Shown: positions 29,381 to 40,432, counted from the stretch's first letter. The stretch: DNA of 64,000 nt from Woeseiaceae bacterium (GCA_028280615.1 JANQLK010000027.1:1-64000); one strand, 5' to 3'. Translations and numbers: made by a program. Notes: generated by a model not told the origin, from the sequence alone.

Positions 29381-29423
29381 TTCTCTAGTCCACTAGCCGA
29401 TACGTCGGAAAACAGTAAATCAA

Positions 29424-31142
29424 CTACTCGATTGTAACCCGGTTGATCTCGTCAAGGCTGGTAACGCCTTCCTTGACTTTGTTCAATCCTGCCTGCCGGA
29501 GGTCGAGCACGCCCTCGTTCTTCGACTGGTCGGCGATCTGCATGGCGTTGCCGCCTTCCATGATGATACGGCCCATCGTCTCGGAGACCTCCATGACCTG
29601 GAAGATGCCCACGCGGCCCTTATAGCCTTCGTTGCACTGCTTGCAGCCCTTGGCGGCATATACGGTCACGCCGGCGTCGATGTCCTCCGGCGTGAAGCCT
29701 TCCTTCTCGAGCGCCTCGCGCGGGACGTCCCTGGGCTCCTTGCAGTTGTCGCACAGGCGCCGGCCTAGGCGCTGGGCGATGATCAGGCTGACCGAGGTTG
29801 CGATCGCGTAAGGCTTCACGCCCATGTCGACGAGCCGCGTCAGCGTCTTCGGTGCGTCGTTGGTATGCAGCGTGGAGAGCACGAGGTGGCCGGTCTGTGC
29901 GGCCTTGATTGCGATCTCGGCCGTCTCGAGGTCACGAATCTCACCCACCATGATCACGTCCGGGTCCTGGCGCAGGAAGGCCTTCAGCGACGAGGCGAAG
30001 GTCAGGCCCACTTTCGGATTTACGTTGACCTGATTGATGCCCGGCAGGTTGATTTCCGCCGGGTCTTCCGCGGTCGAGATGTTGCGATCGACCGTGTTCA
30101 GGATGTTGAGGCCCGTGTACAGCGACACCGTCTTACCCGAGCCCGTCGGGCCGGTCACGAGGATCATGCCGTAGGGCTTGTTGAGGTGCTTCAGGTACAG
30201 CGCCTTCTGCTTCTGTTCGTAGCCCAGCGCGTCGATGCCGAGCTTGGCGCTCGACGGGTCGAGAATACGCAGTACGATCTTCTCGCCGAACAGCGTCGGG
30301 CAGGTGTTGACACGAAAATCGATGGCGCGGTTCTTGGACAGGCGCATCTTGATGCGGCCGTCCTGCGGCACGCGACGCTCGGCGATGTCCATGCGCGACA
30401 TGACCTTGAGGCGCGCGCAGACCTTGTTCGCCAGCACGACCGGCGGCTGGGCGACCTCGGACAGGACGCCGTCCAGGCGTGTGCGGATTCGAAAGTACTT
30501 CTCGTAGGGCTCGAAGTGGATGTCCGAGGCGCCGCGCTTGATCGCGTCCAGGAGAATCTTGTTGACGAAGCGGACGACCGGGGCGTCATCGACGTCCTCG
30601 CGGTGTATATCGTCGTCCCTTTCCTCTTCGCTCGAGACCTCGAGGTTCTCGAGGTCGAAGTCGTCGTCCGCCAGGTCCTCCATCGTCGTATCGACGGCTT
30701 CGATCGCCTTCGCGATACGATCCTCGAGCTTGTCCTGCTCGACGACCACGGGGTCGATCTTGAGGCTGGTCTGGAACTTGATGTCGTCGATCGCCTGCAG
30801 GTTGGTCGGATCGGAGATGCCCAGGAACAGCCGCTGGCCGCGTTTGACGAGCGGCAGCACGCGATGCTTGTTCAGGAGCTTCTGATCGACGGCCCGGATG
30901 ACGTCGATGTCGATTTCGACGGCGTCGAGATCGAGCAGGGGAACGCCGAATTCGTGCGACGCGGCGATGGCGATCGCGGTGGCATCAGCGAGGTCGGCGC
31001 TGACGAGGTAGGCGATCAGGGTGACTCGTTCCTTGCGCGCTTTTTCGGCGGCATCGGCGAGCGTATCGGCAGAAACGATACCATCCTGGACAAGCCTGCG
31101 CGGCAGGCCTGCAAGATTCGTCTGTGATGCCGTCGCTGCCAT
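29424..31142 (-). CDS. pilB: Type IV pilus extension ATPase PilB
   Basis: A cytoplasmic hexameric ATPase driving pilus extension. It has 572 residues. The N-terminal MshEN-like domain (about 1-150) is of a type that can bind c-di-GMP in relatives; I could not verify the motif. Walker A is GPTGSGKTVSLYTG, the Asp box and Walker B follow (DPDVIMVGEIRDLETAEI), and a tetracysteine zinc site CDNC...CKQC lies near the C-terminus. It is the first gene of a pilB-pilC-pilD-coaE-zapD run with its own predicted promoter. Confidence 0.95.
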   Translation of the reverse strand: MAATASQTNLAGLPRRLVQDGIVSADTLADAAEKARKERVTLIAYLVSADLADATAIAIAASHEFGVPLLDLDAVEIDIDVIRAVDQKLLNKHRVLPLVKRGQRLFLGISDPTNLQAIDDIKFQTSLKIDPVVVEQDKLEDRIAKAIEAVDTTMEDLADDDFDLENLEVSSEEERDDDIHREDVDDAPVVRFVNKILLDAIKRGASDIHFEPYEKYFRIRTRLDGVLSEVAQPPVVLANKVCARLKVMSRMDIAERRVPQDGRIKMRLSKNRAIDFRVNTCPTLFGEKIVLRILDPSSAKLGIDALGYEQKQKALYLKHLNKPYGMILVTGPTGSGKTVSLYTGLNILNTVDRNISTAEDPAEINLPGINQVNVNPKVGLTFASSLKAFLRQDPDVIMVGEIRDLETAEIAIKAAQTGHLVLSTLHTNDAPKTLTRLVDMGVKPYAIATSVSLIIAQRLGRRLCDNCKEPRDVPREALEKEGFTPEDIDAGVTVYAAKGCKQCNEGYKGRVGIFQVMEVSETMGRIIMEGGNAMQIADQSKNEGVLDLRQAGLNKVKEGVTSLDEINRVTIE

Positions 31143-31228
31143 AGAGTCCTGAAATGCTTAGGGTATCGCTTCTAGCGCTACAGTCTCACTGATCGCGGTT
31201 GGCAGTTCAACTACATAGTGTGCGGCGG

Positions 31229-31257
31229 ATCACAAATACCGGTTCTGATTAAGTCAA
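31229..31257 (-). promoter_or_regulatory. Predicted sigma-70 promoter upstream of pilB
   Basis: On the minus strand, TTGACT (31257-31252), a 17-nt spacer, then TGTGAT (31234-31229). It lies about 85 nt before the pilB start and after the distal pilin gene. Confidence 0.5.
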
Positions 31258-31308
31258 ACTTCTGGAAAGCCGCAGATTCGCTGCCCCGGGTGCATCCGAG
31301 CCCGCCAA

Positions 31309-31794
31309 TCACTGCCGGCAGATGGCCGGCAGGTAGCGCGTTTCCACGGTCGGCGCGAGGTGGTCGTCGCCGCCCGTGATGAGGTTGCCGGCAGGCGCCG
31401 GGGCGCCGCCGCAGCGCCAGGAAATCGTGCCGCTAGCGGACTCGTAGGGCGTCAGCGACAGCGTGTCGCCGGCAATGTCCGGATGGGCATTGACGCCGTA
31501 GGTGATGTCGACCCGGCCGTTGGAGATGTCGATGGCGCTCACGTAGTTGCCGCGCGTGTCGGCCGGATCCGGCGACATGCCGGCGGCGGGCCGGTCGACC
31601 GGCGCGGTGCCGTTGGTCGTGTAGGCGTCCGCGATGGGCACCTTGGCGCCGCTGGCCATGGAGATGCCTTCGGATATCTGGGCGCGCACCGTGTAGGTCT
31701 GGTACGCGGAGATCGCGAGCGACGCCAGGATGCCGATGATCGCCACGACAATCATGAGCTCGATCAGCGTGAAGCCGCGGTTCTTTGCATTCAT
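31309..31794 (-). CDS. Type IV major-pilin-like protein, second copy
   Basis: 161 residues with the class III prepilin leader MNAKNRG cut before [18 protein letters not shown]; Glu5 of the mature protein is present. The N-terminal hydrophobic helix is followed by a globular domain ending in a two-cysteine loop (SWRCGG and LPAICRQ) as in PilA pilins. The start at 31794 has an AAGG-type ribosome site about 9 nt away; a longer form from 31803 is possible. It lies downstream of a second pilin gene but behind a terminator and a CRP-like site, so it is probably transcribed separately. The two pilins clearly differ beyond the N-terminus. Confidence 0.88.
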   Translation of the reverse strand: MNAKNRGFTLIELMIVVAIIGILASLAISAYQTYTVRAQISEGISMASGAKVPIADAYTTNGTAPVDRPAAGMSPDPADTRGNYVSAIDISNGRVDITYGVNAHPDIAGDTLSLTPYESASGTISWRCGGAPAPAGNLITGGDDHLAPTVETRYLPAICRQ

Positions 31795-31873
31795 GAAGCG
31801 CATCCTTTCCCTAGTCCTCGCGAGTATATCGGGCGCCGGGTCGGCCGGGCCGCGCGCGCGGGAGCCAACAATC

Positions 31874-31897
31874 AAACTGTGATGCAGTTCACAGTTT
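31874..31897. promoter_or_regulatory. CRP/Vfr-type binding site upstream of the second pilin
   Basis: AAACTGTGA (31874-31882), 6-nt centre, TCACAGTTT (31889-31897): a perfect 9-bp inverted repeat containing TGTGA-N6-TCACA, the CRP consensus. Its centre is about 90 nt upstream of the pilin start codon. CRP homologues such as Vfr control pili in Pseudomonas. No crp gene lies in this window. Confidence 0.65.
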
Positions 31898-31914
31898 CTC
31901 GAGCCCCTTACAAG

Positions 31915-31939
31915 AAGGCCCCGGGTTTGCCGGGGCCTT
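31915..31939 (-). terminator. Rho-independent terminator after the first pilin
   Basis: AAGGCCCCGG, loop GTTTG, CCGGGGCCTT: a 10-bp perfect stem lying 61 nt beyond the stop codon of the first pilin. Read on the minus strand, TTCTTGT follows the stem. It separates the two pilin genes and sits between the CRP-like site and the upstream pilin. Confidence 0.7.
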
Positions 31940-31999
31940 CCTGGTCCTTGCGGTAGGTGGTCTCCGGCCGTCAGCCTGGGCTGGCAGCAGGGTCCCTAC

Positions 32000-32425
32000 T
32001 TACGGTGTGGCCCCGGTACGGCACGAAGCCGGCAGGTACTTGTCTTCGATCGTGCCCCGGGCACAGACCCAACTGATGGCGCCCGTCTCGTCGTTCGGCG
32101 TCAGCGTGATCGTCGCACTGATCGGGGCGGCGTAGGTCACCGTGATGACACCCGCTGTGCCAACCTCAACGCTCTGCGTGTAGTTGCCCGTGATCGTGTC
32201 GGCGGCCGGGAGACCTGCCTCGGCGTTGCTGGTCGGCCAGGTGCCTTGGTCCTGGAAGGTCTCCGAGACGGCCATCTTGGCGCCGGCGGCCAGGCTCAGG
32301 CCTTCCGACACCTGCGCACGACGCGTGTAGTCCTGGTAGGCCGGAATGGCGATGGCGGCCAGGATGCCGATGATCGCGACAACGATCATGAGTTCGATCA
32401 GCGTAAAACCTTGCTGCTTCTGCAT
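32000..32425 (-). CDS. pilA: Type IV major pilin PilA
   Basis: 141 residues with leader MQKQQG cut before [20 protein letters not shown], Glu5 in place, then [22 protein letters not shown] as in Pseudomonas- and Xanthomonas-type pilins. The C-terminal disulfide loop is formed by SWVCARG and LPASCRTG. Pilin subunits are processed by PilD and polymerised by PilB and PilC. A consensus sigma-54 promoter lies about 63 nt upstream, and pilR/pilS are the next genes upstream, the classical PilSR-RpoN arrangement. Confidence 0.93.
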   Translation of the reverse strand: MQKQQGFTLIELMIVVAIIGILAAIAIPAYQDYTRRAQVSEGLSLAAGAKMAVSETFQDQGTWPTSNAEAGLPAADTITGNYTQSVEVGTAGVITVTYAAPISATITLTPNDETGAISWVCARGTIEDKYLPASCRTGATP

Positions 32426-32487
32426 TGCTCTCTCCTTGATTTGAGCGTTCTTGAATATACGGCGCGAGCGCCTGTGCTACAGGTGTA

Positions 32488-32503
32488 AGCAATCCCTGTG
32501 CCA
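32488..32503 (-). promoter_or_regulatory. Sigma-54 (RpoN) promoter of pilA
   Basis: Read on the minus strand, TGGCAC-AGGGA-TTGCT, an exact match to TGGCAC-N5-TTGCW. It lies 63 nt before the pilA start codon. The adjacent pilR encodes an NtrC-type activator that would drive it. Confidence 0.9.
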
Positions 32504-32673
32504 ACTTCTTGTCGTAGAGGGTAAATAACTGACTAATAACAAGTTATTCTCTTGTTCTCGAATTCCTCGGCCGGCTTCCTATGTCGCCGAACCGACACAG
32601 CCAGGCCAATCTGTGTCACTTCCTGACAAAAATTGTCAGTCGTCATTCCGGTGCGCGACGTCGCTCCTTGTCT

Positions 32674-33987
32674 TCACGCCTCGATGCCGAGCTTCTTGAT
32701 CCGGTAGCGCAGCTGTCGGAATGACAGCCCCAAAAGCTTGGCGGCGGCCGTCTTGTTGTAGCGGGTCTTCTCGAGCGCCTCGACGATGGCCTGGCGCTGC
32801 ACGTCCTCGACCTGATCGCCGAGGTTGGCCCTGCCTTCCGGCCAGGTTTCGACAGCGTCGCGGCCCGTCGCGGCGCGCAGGTGCAGATCGTCGGCCGATA
32901 TCGTGCCCGTCGTGCACAAGGTTACGGCACGCTCGAGCGTGTTCTCGACCTCGCGGACGTTACCCGGGAAGCTGTGGGCGAGGATCTTCGCCTTCGCGCC
33001 GTCGTCGAGACGGGCATCCGGGTCGAGACGCTTCAGAATGTGGTCGGCCAGGAGCAGCACGTCGTCGCCGCGGTCGCGAAGGGCGGGCACGTTGAGCTCG
33101 ATGACATTGATCCGGTAGTAAAGGTCCTCGCGGAATTCACCGGCCTGGACCATCTGCGCGAGGTTCTTGTGAGTGGCGGACAGGATACGGGCGTCGACGG
33201 CCTCCTCGGCGGCGGCACCCACGGGCCGCACGGTCTTCTCCTGAATGACCCTGAGCAGCTTGACCTGCATCGACAGCGGCAGGTCGGCAATCTCGTCCAA
33301 GAACAGCGTGCCGCCCTCGGCGCACTGGAACAGGCCGACCTTGTCGCGGACGGCGCCCGTGAAGCTGCCCTTGCGATGGCCGAAGAACTCGCTTTCCATG
33401 AGTTCCGCCGGAATCGCGCCGCAGTTGACCGGGACGAACGGCCCGCCGGCGCGCGGGCCGCTGTCGTGTATCAGGCGAGCGACGAGCTCCTTGCCTGTGC
33501 CGGACTCGCCGGCGATGTGGACGGGCGCCTGCGATCGGGCCACCTTGTCGATCATGGCCCTGAGTTCGCGCATGCCCTCGGACTCTCCGAGCAGCCGCGA
33601 TGCGCCCTTCTCGTCAGGCTGTTCGAGCTTCAGTGCGTTCTGGACGATGTTTCGCAGATGCTTCAGGTCGAGCGGCTTCGACAGGAAGTCGAAGGCACCG
33701 AGCTTGAGCGCCTGCACGGCGGTTTCGACGTTGCCGTGCGCCGTGATGACGGCCACGGGCACGTTCGGGGCATTGGCCTGCATCCACTCGACCAGTTCCA
33801 GCCCGTCGCCGTCGGGCAGCCGCATGTCGGTCAGGCACAGGTCGTATTTCTTTTCGCCGAGACGGGCTTTCGCGGCGCCGACGTCGCCGGCCGAATCCGT
33901 TGCGATGTCCATACGGCCGAGCGTCAGCGTCAAGAGTTCGCAGATGTCCGGTTCGTCGTCGATAACCAGTGCGAGCGGTGTTGCCAT
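32674..33987 (-). CDS. pilR: Sigma-54 response regulator PilR
   Basis: An NtrC-family activator of pilin transcription. It has 437 residues. The receiver domain has phospho-acceptor Asp54 (LCLTDMRLPDG) and the DD pair at 10-11. The AAA+ domain has Walker A GESGTGKE near 159, a GSFTGA loop in place of the usual GAFTGA for sigma-54 contact (a serine form I recall from PilR proteins), and GGTLFLDEIADL as Walker B. The C-terminal helix-turn-helix is near residues 412-433 (TAAAKLLGLSFRQLRYRI). It lies 3 nt downstream of pilS. The nearest target is the sigma-54 promoter of pilA. Confidence 0.95.
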   Translation of the reverse strand: MATPLALVIDDEPDICELLTLTLGRMDIATDSAGDVGAAKARLGEKKYDLCLTDMRLPDGDGLELVEWMQANAPNVPVAVITAHGNVETAVQALKLGAFDFLSKPLDLKHLRNIVQNALKLEQPDEKGASRLLGESEGMRELRAMIDKVARSQAPVHIAGESGTGKELVARLIHDSGPRAGGPFVPVNCGAIPAELMESEFFGHRKGSFTGAVRDKVGLFQCAEGGTLFLDEIADLPLSMQVKLLRVIQEKTVRPVGAAAEEAVDARILSATHKNLAQMVQAGEFREDLYYRINVIELNVPALRDRGDDVLLLADHILKRLDPDARLDDGAKAKILAHSFPGNVREVENTLERAVTLCTTGTISADDLHLRAATGRDAVETWPEGRANLGDQVEDVQRQAIVEALEKTRYNKTAAAKLLGLSFRQLRYRIKKLGIEA

Positions 33988-33990
33988 GAG

Positions 33991-35691
33991 TCAGTCCGAT
34001 CGTTCCTGCTTGTTCCAGCGATGCGGATCGGCGAAAACGATCCTGAATATGCTGCCGCCACCCGGCCGATCCAGGTACATCAGCGCGGCCCGGTTGAGTT
34101 CGCAGAGTTCCCGCGAGATGTACAGGCCGAGGCCCGTGCCACCGGAACGCTCCGTGAAAAACGGCTCGAAGATCTTCTCAGCTGTGGCCGGGTCGACACC
34201 GTTACCGTGGTCACAGACTTCGAGAAAAGGCCGGCCGTCGCCGTCCAGGCGGCCCGCGCGCACCTCCACCAGTATGCCGCCCGTCTCGCTCGCGTACTTG
34301 ACCGCATTGTCGCAGAGATTCCACATGACCTGGCGCAGGTGGCTGCGGTCCATGCGAACCTCGAGTTGCCCGTCGACGTCGGCCGTCTGCAGTTCGCCCT
34401 CCTGCAGCTCCAGGGTACGGATGAATTCCTGCGCAAAATCCTCGACCCAGGGTTTCAGCGGCAGCCGCTCGGGCTGCGACGATTCCCGTCGCGAGAGCTG
34501 CAGCACGTTGTCGATGATGTGGCTCACGCGGCTCGAATGCGACAGGATAATCTCGATGAGTCGCCTGTCGTCGACGGGCAGCGCCTCGGATTCTCCCAGG
34601 AGCTGCGCGGCGTGGCTCATCGCGCCGACCGGATTGCGGATCTCGTGCGCGATGCTCGCCGAGAGCCGGCCGAGTGACGCCAGCTTGGATTGCTGCACGC
34701 GCGCATTCATCAGGCTTGCGTCCTCCAGGAAAATCAGCGCCGGGCCCCGGCGGTTGTCGTCCTTCGCAAGCGGCGCGACATGCGCCGTGATGCGCGCACT
34801 GTTGCCCGACGTCACGAGTGTCATCTCCTCGTGCGAGGACAGGCCGGGGTCGGTGCGCCAGCGGTTGACGTAGCTGTTGAGCGGCGCGGACACCTTGTGG
34901 AGCTGAACGCCGGCGACGGCGCCGCCGGCACCCAGCAGGCGTCCGGCCGACGCGTTGCTCAAGCGCACGCTGTTGTCGGCGTCCACGACCACGATGCTCT
35001 CGCGCAGGTGCTGGACGATGTACTCGTTGAGTTCCGACAGGTTTTTGAGGTCGACGCCGCGCTGCTGGGCGAGCGCCTCACTGACCTGGATACGCCGCGC
35101 AAGCGGCCGCGCGGCCAGCGCCATGGCGAAGATGATCGCGCACAAGAGGCCCGCGGCCGGGTAATTGCTTATGCCGTCCGTGACGCCCGTGAACAGCTCG
35201 GAGCCGAGAATCGCGAACGTCGCGGCCGCGGCCATGATCGCCGGCAGGCGCACGGGCAGTACCAGGCTGCCGGCACCGACGAATACCGCGAGCAGGCCGC
35301 CCAGCCCCGAAGCGACCCCGCCGCTCGTGTACATGAGCGCCGTCACGGCGCAGATGTCGGCCGTCATCAGGATCGTCGTCTGCGTCGGCGCATCGCTCCA
35401 GCGCTGCTTGAGCGCGACGGCGAAAACTCCCGCGAACACGAGATAGGCCGCAGCGGACGCCGAGAACAGCGCCGGGAAGCGGTCGCCGAAGGCGCGTGGT
35501 TCGCCGCCGGCGAAGAAGACGGTCAGCAGCATGGCCGCGAGCATCAGGCGGAACACGTTCAGCGTCAGGAGGACGCGCCATGTGAGCTCCGGTTCTTCCA
35601 CGGCCCGGGCGAGCAGGGCGTCTCGGCTGCCACGAAAGGTCTTGTGGGGAGAGACGTCGGTATTCGCCCGATTCATCGATGCTTTCGCCAT
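33991..35691 (-). CDS. pilS: Sensor histidine kinase PilS
   Basis: The membrane kinase partner of PilR. It has about 566 residues from the ATG at 35691; an alternative ATG at 35676 is possible. Six hydrophobic segments (about residues 40-215) are followed by a PAS-like domain (EYIVQHLRESIVVVDADNSV), the dimerisation and phosphotransfer box SIAHEIRNPVGAMSHAAQLL, and the ATPase boxes NLCDNAVKYA, VCDHGNGVD and GTGLGLYISREL. A possible promoter is TTTTGG-17-TACAAT at 35738-35710. It is divergent from sucC. Confidence 0.92.
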   Translation of the reverse strand: MAKASMNRANTDVSPHKTFRGSRDALLARAVEEPELTWRVLLTLNVFRLMLAAMLLTVFFAGGEPRAFGDRFPALFSASAAAYLVFAGVFAVALKQRWSDAPTQTTILMTADICAVTALMYTSGGVASGLGGLLAVFVGAGSLVLPVRLPAIMAAAATFAILGSELFTGVTDGISNYPAAGLLCAIIFAMALAARPLARRIQVSEALAQQRGVDLKNLSELNEYIVQHLRESIVVVDADNSVRLSNASAGRLLGAGGAVAGVQLHKVSAPLNSYVNRWRTDPGLSSHEEMTLVTSGNSARITAHVAPLAKDDNRRGPALIFLEDASLMNARVQQSKLASLGRLSASIAHEIRNPVGAMSHAAQLLGESEALPVDDRRLIEIILSHSSRVSHIIDNVLQLSRRESSQPERLPLKPWVEDFAQEFIRTLELQEGELQTADVDGQLEVRMDRSHLRQVMWNLCDNAVKYASETGGILVEVRAGRLDGDGRPFLEVCDHGNGVDPATAEKIFEPFFTERSGGTGLGLYISRELCELNRAALMYLDRPGGGSIFRIVFADPHRWNKQERSD

Positions 35692-35709
35692 GGCCTTCAC
35701 GCCCCGCCG

Positions 35710-35738
35710 ATTGTATCTACTTTGCCTTTGCTCCAAAA
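35710..35738 (-). promoter_or_regulatory. Possible promoter of pilS-pilR
   Basis: On the minus strand, a weak -35 TTTTGG (35738-35733), a 17-nt spacer, then TACAAT (35715-35710). It lies 18 nt upstream of the proposed pilS ATG. The -35 matches poorly. Confidence 0.35.
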
Positions 35739-35796
35739 TACGCATCCTTTTCGCGGCCCGACTGGGCCCGTCTCCCCCCAACGACAATAAATACTC

Positions 35797-36957
<1,161 letters not shown>

Positions 36958-36971
36958 GGCACTCGATCGAC

Positions 36972-37844
36972 ATGAGCATCCTCGTAAACAAAGACAGCAA
37001 GGTACTCTGCCAGGGCATCACCGGCAGCCAGGGTTCGTTCCACACCGAGCAGTGCATCGCCTACGGCACAGAGGTCGTCGGCGGCGTCACGCCCGGCCGC
37101 GGAGGCAGCGAGCACCTCGGCGTGCCCGTGTTCAACACGATGCGGGAAGCCGTAGCGGAAACCGGCGCCGACGTGAGCATGATCTATGTCCCGGCACCGT
37201 TCGCGGCGGACGCGATTCTCGAAGCCGCGGATTCGGGCGTCGGGCTGATCGTCTGCATCACCGAAGGCATCCCCGTGAACGACATGGTCAAGGTCAAGTC
37301 GGCGCTCAAGGAACACGACTGCCGGCTGATCGGCCCGAACTGTCCGGGCATCATCACGCCTGACGAGTGCAAGATCGGCATCATGCCGGGCTTCATACAC
37401 AAGCGCGGCCGGATCGGTGTGGTTTCCCGGTCGGGCACGCTGACTTACGAGGCCGTGTACCAGACGACGACCAACGGTCTCGGCCAAAGCACCTGCGTCG
37501 GCATCGGCGGCGACCCCGTGCGCGGCATGAACTTCATCGACTGCCTCGAGCTGTTCGAAGCCGATCCCGAAACCGACGGCGTCATCATGGTCGGCGAGAT
37601 CGGCGGCACCGACGAGGAGGCGGCGGCCGAGTATATCGCCGAGAACGTCTCGAAGCCCGTCGTTGCCTACATCGCCGGCGTTACCGCGCCCCCGGGCAAG
37701 CGCATGGGCCACGCCGGCGCGATCATCGCGGGCGGCAAAGGCACGGCGGATGCCAAGTTTGCGGCGCTCGAGGCCGCGGGCGTCGCCACGGTCCGGTCGC
37801 CGGCCGAGCTCGGCAGCAAGATGGCGGAAATTCTGGTGTCCTGA
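36972..37844 (+). CDS. sucD: Succinyl-CoA synthetase, alpha subunit
   Basis: It has 290 residues. CoA-binding [13 protein letters not shown] and GRGGSEHLG lie at the N-terminus, [10 protein letters not shown] follows, and the phosphorylated histidine is His247 in MGHAGAI. Together with SucC it interconverts succinyl-CoA and succinate with substrate-level ATP formation. Confidence 0.96.
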   Translation: MSILVNKDSKVLCQGITGSQGSFHTEQCIAYGTEVVGGVTPGRGGSEHLGVPVFNTMREAVAETGADVSMIYVPAPFAADAILEAADSGVGLIVCITEGIPVNDMVKVKSALKEHDCRLIGPNCPGIITPDECKIGIMPGFIHKRGRIGVVSRSGTLTYEAVYQTTTNGLGQSTCVGIGGDPVRGMNFIDCLELFEADPETDGVIMVGEIGGTDEEAAAEYIAENVSKPVVAYIAGVTAPPGKRMGHAGAIIAGGKGTADAKFAALEAAGVATVRSPAELGSKMAEILVS

Positions 37845-37850
37845 GTCATT

Positions 37851-39524
37851 ATGAATCAGGCCACTAGCCGGGAGCGACAGGCCAGGCGGCCGATGGCCGA
37901 CGTCCTCAAACTCGCAATCGCGCAGGTCGACCTCGCCGTCGGCGACGTCTCGGGCAACACGCAAAGAATCATCGACTGGTCGGAACGGGCTCGCGACGAG
38001 CTGGGCGCCGACCTCGTCGTGTTCCCGGAGCTCGCCGTTTGCGGCTACCCGCCCGAGGATCTGCTGTTTCACGCGGGGCTTCGAAGCGACGTCGAGCAGG
38101 CGCTCGAGCGGATCCGCACGGATGTCAGGGGCATCGCGGTCCTGGTCGGCTTCCCCGAATACACCGACGAGAAGATCTTCAACAGCTGCGCCGTGTTCTC
38201 GGACGGAAAAACCCTCTGCCACTATCGCAAACATCGCCTGCCGAACTACGCCGTGTTCGACGAGGAACGCTATTTCGCCTCGGGCAGCAAGCCAGCGGTG
38301 TTTTCGCTGCGCGGCGTGCGACTCGGGCTCGTCATCTGCGAGGACATCTGGGGCGCGAAGCCCATGCAGATGGCGCGAGCGGCGGGCGCCGAGTGCATCG
38401 TCGCGATCAACGGTTCGCCCTACGAGCGGCGCTGCCAGGAGAACCGCGAGCGGGTCGCCGCGCTGCGTATCGAAGATGTCGGCGTGCCGCTCGTGTATGT
38501 CAACATGGTCGGCGGACAGGACGAACTCGTCTTCGACGGCGGCAGTTTTGCGATGGACGCCTCCGGGAACGTCGTCTTCCGTGCACCGCCGTTCGAACAG
38601 ACGCTGAGCGTCCTCGAGCTCACGCCCGGGGCCGACCAGGTGCGCTTCGAACCCGGTGGCGTCGCGCCGCTGCTCGACGACGAGCCGAGCGTGTACAAGG
38701 CGCTCGTGACCGGTACCCGCGACTACGTCGACAAGCACGGCTTCGAGGGAGTCGTGGTCGGGCTCTCCGGCGGCATCGATTCTGCCGTCGTGCTCGCGAT
38801 TGCCTGCGACGCGTTGGGCGCGGATCGAGTGCGCGCCGTCATGATGCCGTTCCGCTATACCTCGAGCATGAGCCAGGAGGACGCGGCAAGCCAGGCAAAG
38901 ACCCTCGGCGTACGCTACGACGTCATTCCGATCGCGCCGATCTACGATGCGACGACCGCGCAGCTCGTCCAGGCATTCGACGGCGCCGGCGAGGACGTGA
39001 CCGAGGAGAACATCCAGGCGCGGTGCCGCGGCCTGCTGCTGATGGCGATCTCGAACAAGACGGGCTGGATGCTCTTGACGACCGGCAACAAGAGCGAGAT
39101 GGCGGTCGGCTACGCGACGCTTTACGGCGACATGGCCGGTGGCTTCGCGCCGATCAAGGATTGCCCGAAATCGCTCGTCTATCGGCTCGCGCGCTATCGC
39201 AACGGCTTGAGCCCCTGCATTCCCGAACGGGTGATCACGCGGGCGCCGTCGGCCGAGCTGCGGCCCGATCAGAAGGACAGCGATTCGCTGCCCGACTACG
39301 ACGTGCTCGATCCGATCCTCGAGGCGTTCATCGAATACGACCAGTCGGTCTCCGAGATCACGGCGCGCGGCTTCGACCGAGCGACGGTGATCCGCGTTCT
39401 CGAGATGGTCAAACGGAACGAGTACAAGCGCAGACAGGCGCCGCCCGGCATCCGAATCAGCAGCCGCGCCTTCGGCCGCGACTGGCGATACCCGATTACC
39501 TCGGGCTACCGCTTCCCGCCCTGA
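37851..39524 (+). CDS. nadE: Glutamine-dependent NAD+ synthetase
   Basis: Amidates deamido-NAD to NAD using glutamine-derived ammonia. It has 557 residues from 37851, or 543 from the ATG at 37893, which lies immediately before the conserved [14 protein letters not shown]. The N-terminal CN-hydrolase domain has the Glu-Lys-Cys triad in [23 protein letters not shown] and VICEDIW (Cys163 by the long numbering). The C-terminal synthetase has the PP-loop SGGIDS near residue 306 and [19 protein letters not shown]. It begins 6 nt after sucD and is probably co-transcribed. Confidence 0.95.
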   Translation: MNQATSRERQARRPMADVLKLAIAQVDLAVGDVSGNTQRIIDWSERARDELGADLVVFPELAVCGYPPEDLLFHAGLRSDVEQALERIRTDVRGIAVLVGFPEYTDEKIFNSCAVFSDGKTLCHYRKHRLPNYAVFDEERYFASGSKPAVFSLRGVRLGLVICEDIWGAKPMQMARAAGAECIVAINGSPYERRCQENRERVAALRIEDVGVPLVYVNMVGGQDELVFDGGSFAMDASGNVVFRAPPFEQTLSVLELTPGADQVRFEPGGVAPLLDDEPSVYKALVTGTRDYVDKHGFEGVVVGLSGGIDSAVVLAIACDALGADRVRAVMMPFRYTSSMSQEDAASQAKTLGVRYDVIPIAPIYDATTAQLVQAFDGAGEDVTEENIQARCRGLLLMAISNKTGWMLLTTGNKSEMAVGYATLYGDMAGGFAPIKDCPKSLVYRLARYRNGLSPCIPERVITRAPSAELRPDQKDSDSLPDYDVLDPILEAFIEYDQSVSEITARGFDRATVIRVLEMVKRNEYKRRQAPPGIRISSRAFGRDWRYPITSGYRFPP

Positions 39525-39552
39525 GCCGACCGGGAAACGCTCAGTTCAACGC

Positions 39553-40368
39553 TCAGTTGACGGTCGCCGACTTCCTGAAATTGAGTTCGAGCACGCGCCG
39601 CGCGTCGTCGGCCAGGTCCTGCATGCCGAGTTCTTCGTAGGCGATGATCAGGAGTTCGAGCGATCGCTCGTTGCTCGGCGAGCCGTTGTATTCCTCGAGC
39701 GCGTTCTTAGCCCGATTGACGGCGGCGACATAGGCGCCGCGGCGCACGTACCAGTCGGCGACGTGGTTTTCGTACTGCGCGAGACGGTCGCGGAGGTAGA
39801 TCAGCCGCTGGCGGGCGTCCGGCGCGTACGGGCTCGCCGGGTAGCGCTCGACAAGCCGCCTGAGCGTTGCGTAGCTTTCCTCGACGCCGACAGGCGGTCG
39901 CCGGGTCATGTCCTTGCGAAACCAGCGTTCGAGCATCCCGCTGTCGCCGTCGAAATGCGCGAGACCCTGGATGTACAGCGCGTAGTCGACGCGCCGGTGG
40001 ATCGGGTTTTCGCGAATGAAGGTTTCCGACGCCTCGATGGCACGCTCGCGCTGGCCGCTCTTGTAAAAGGCGTACATGAGCTCGAGCTGGATCTGGCGGC
40101 TCAGGTCGCTGAACGGGTAGCGGGCCTGGATTGCCTCGAAGATCTGGATGCCCCGCGAGAAGTTGTTGTGTGTGATCGAATCCCGCGCCTTGTCGTAGGC
40201 TTCCCGAATGTTCTGCACTTCGGTAACCGGTTCCTCGTCGTTGCCGGCACAGCCGGTCACGACGCTCAGGATCGCGACCAGCGCGAAGGCAGAGAGGGTC
40301 GCGGTGACCGGTGTCGGCAGCGGACGGGACGCTTCGGCGGGTCTCGGCATGTTCAACGCTTGTGGCAT
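39553..40368 (-). CDS. bamD: Outer-membrane assembly lipoprotein BamD
   Basis: The essential TPR lipoprotein of the BAM complex. It has 271 residues with a signal ending in the lipobox VTGC, lipidated Cys40. TPR repeats follow (FEAIQARYPFSDLSRQIQLELMYAFYKSGQ, then IRENPIHRRVDYALYIQGLAHF). An alternative start six codons later (40350) would shorten the unusually long N-region. It is divergent from rluD with a 64-nt gap. bamD-rluD-pgeF-clpB is a conserved gammaproteobacterial neighbourhood. Confidence 0.94.
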   Translation of the reverse strand: MPQALNMPRPAEASRPLPTPVTATLSAFALVAILSVVTGCAGNDEEPVTEVQNIREAYDKARDSITHNNFSRGIQIFEAIQARYPFSDLSRQIQLELMYAFYKSGQRERAIEASETFIRENPIHRRVDYALYIQGLAHFDGDSGMLERWFRKDMTRRPPVGVEESYATLRRLVERYPASPYAPDARQRLIYLRDRLAQYENHVADWYVRRGAYVAAVNRAKNALEEYNGSPSNERSLELLIIAYEELGMQDLADDARRVLELNFRKSATVN

Positions 40369-40432
40369 CTAAAAAAACGGGCGACCAGGCCCGGGCTGGC
40401 CGGCGATTATAGCTTAAACTTGAGCGGCCGAG

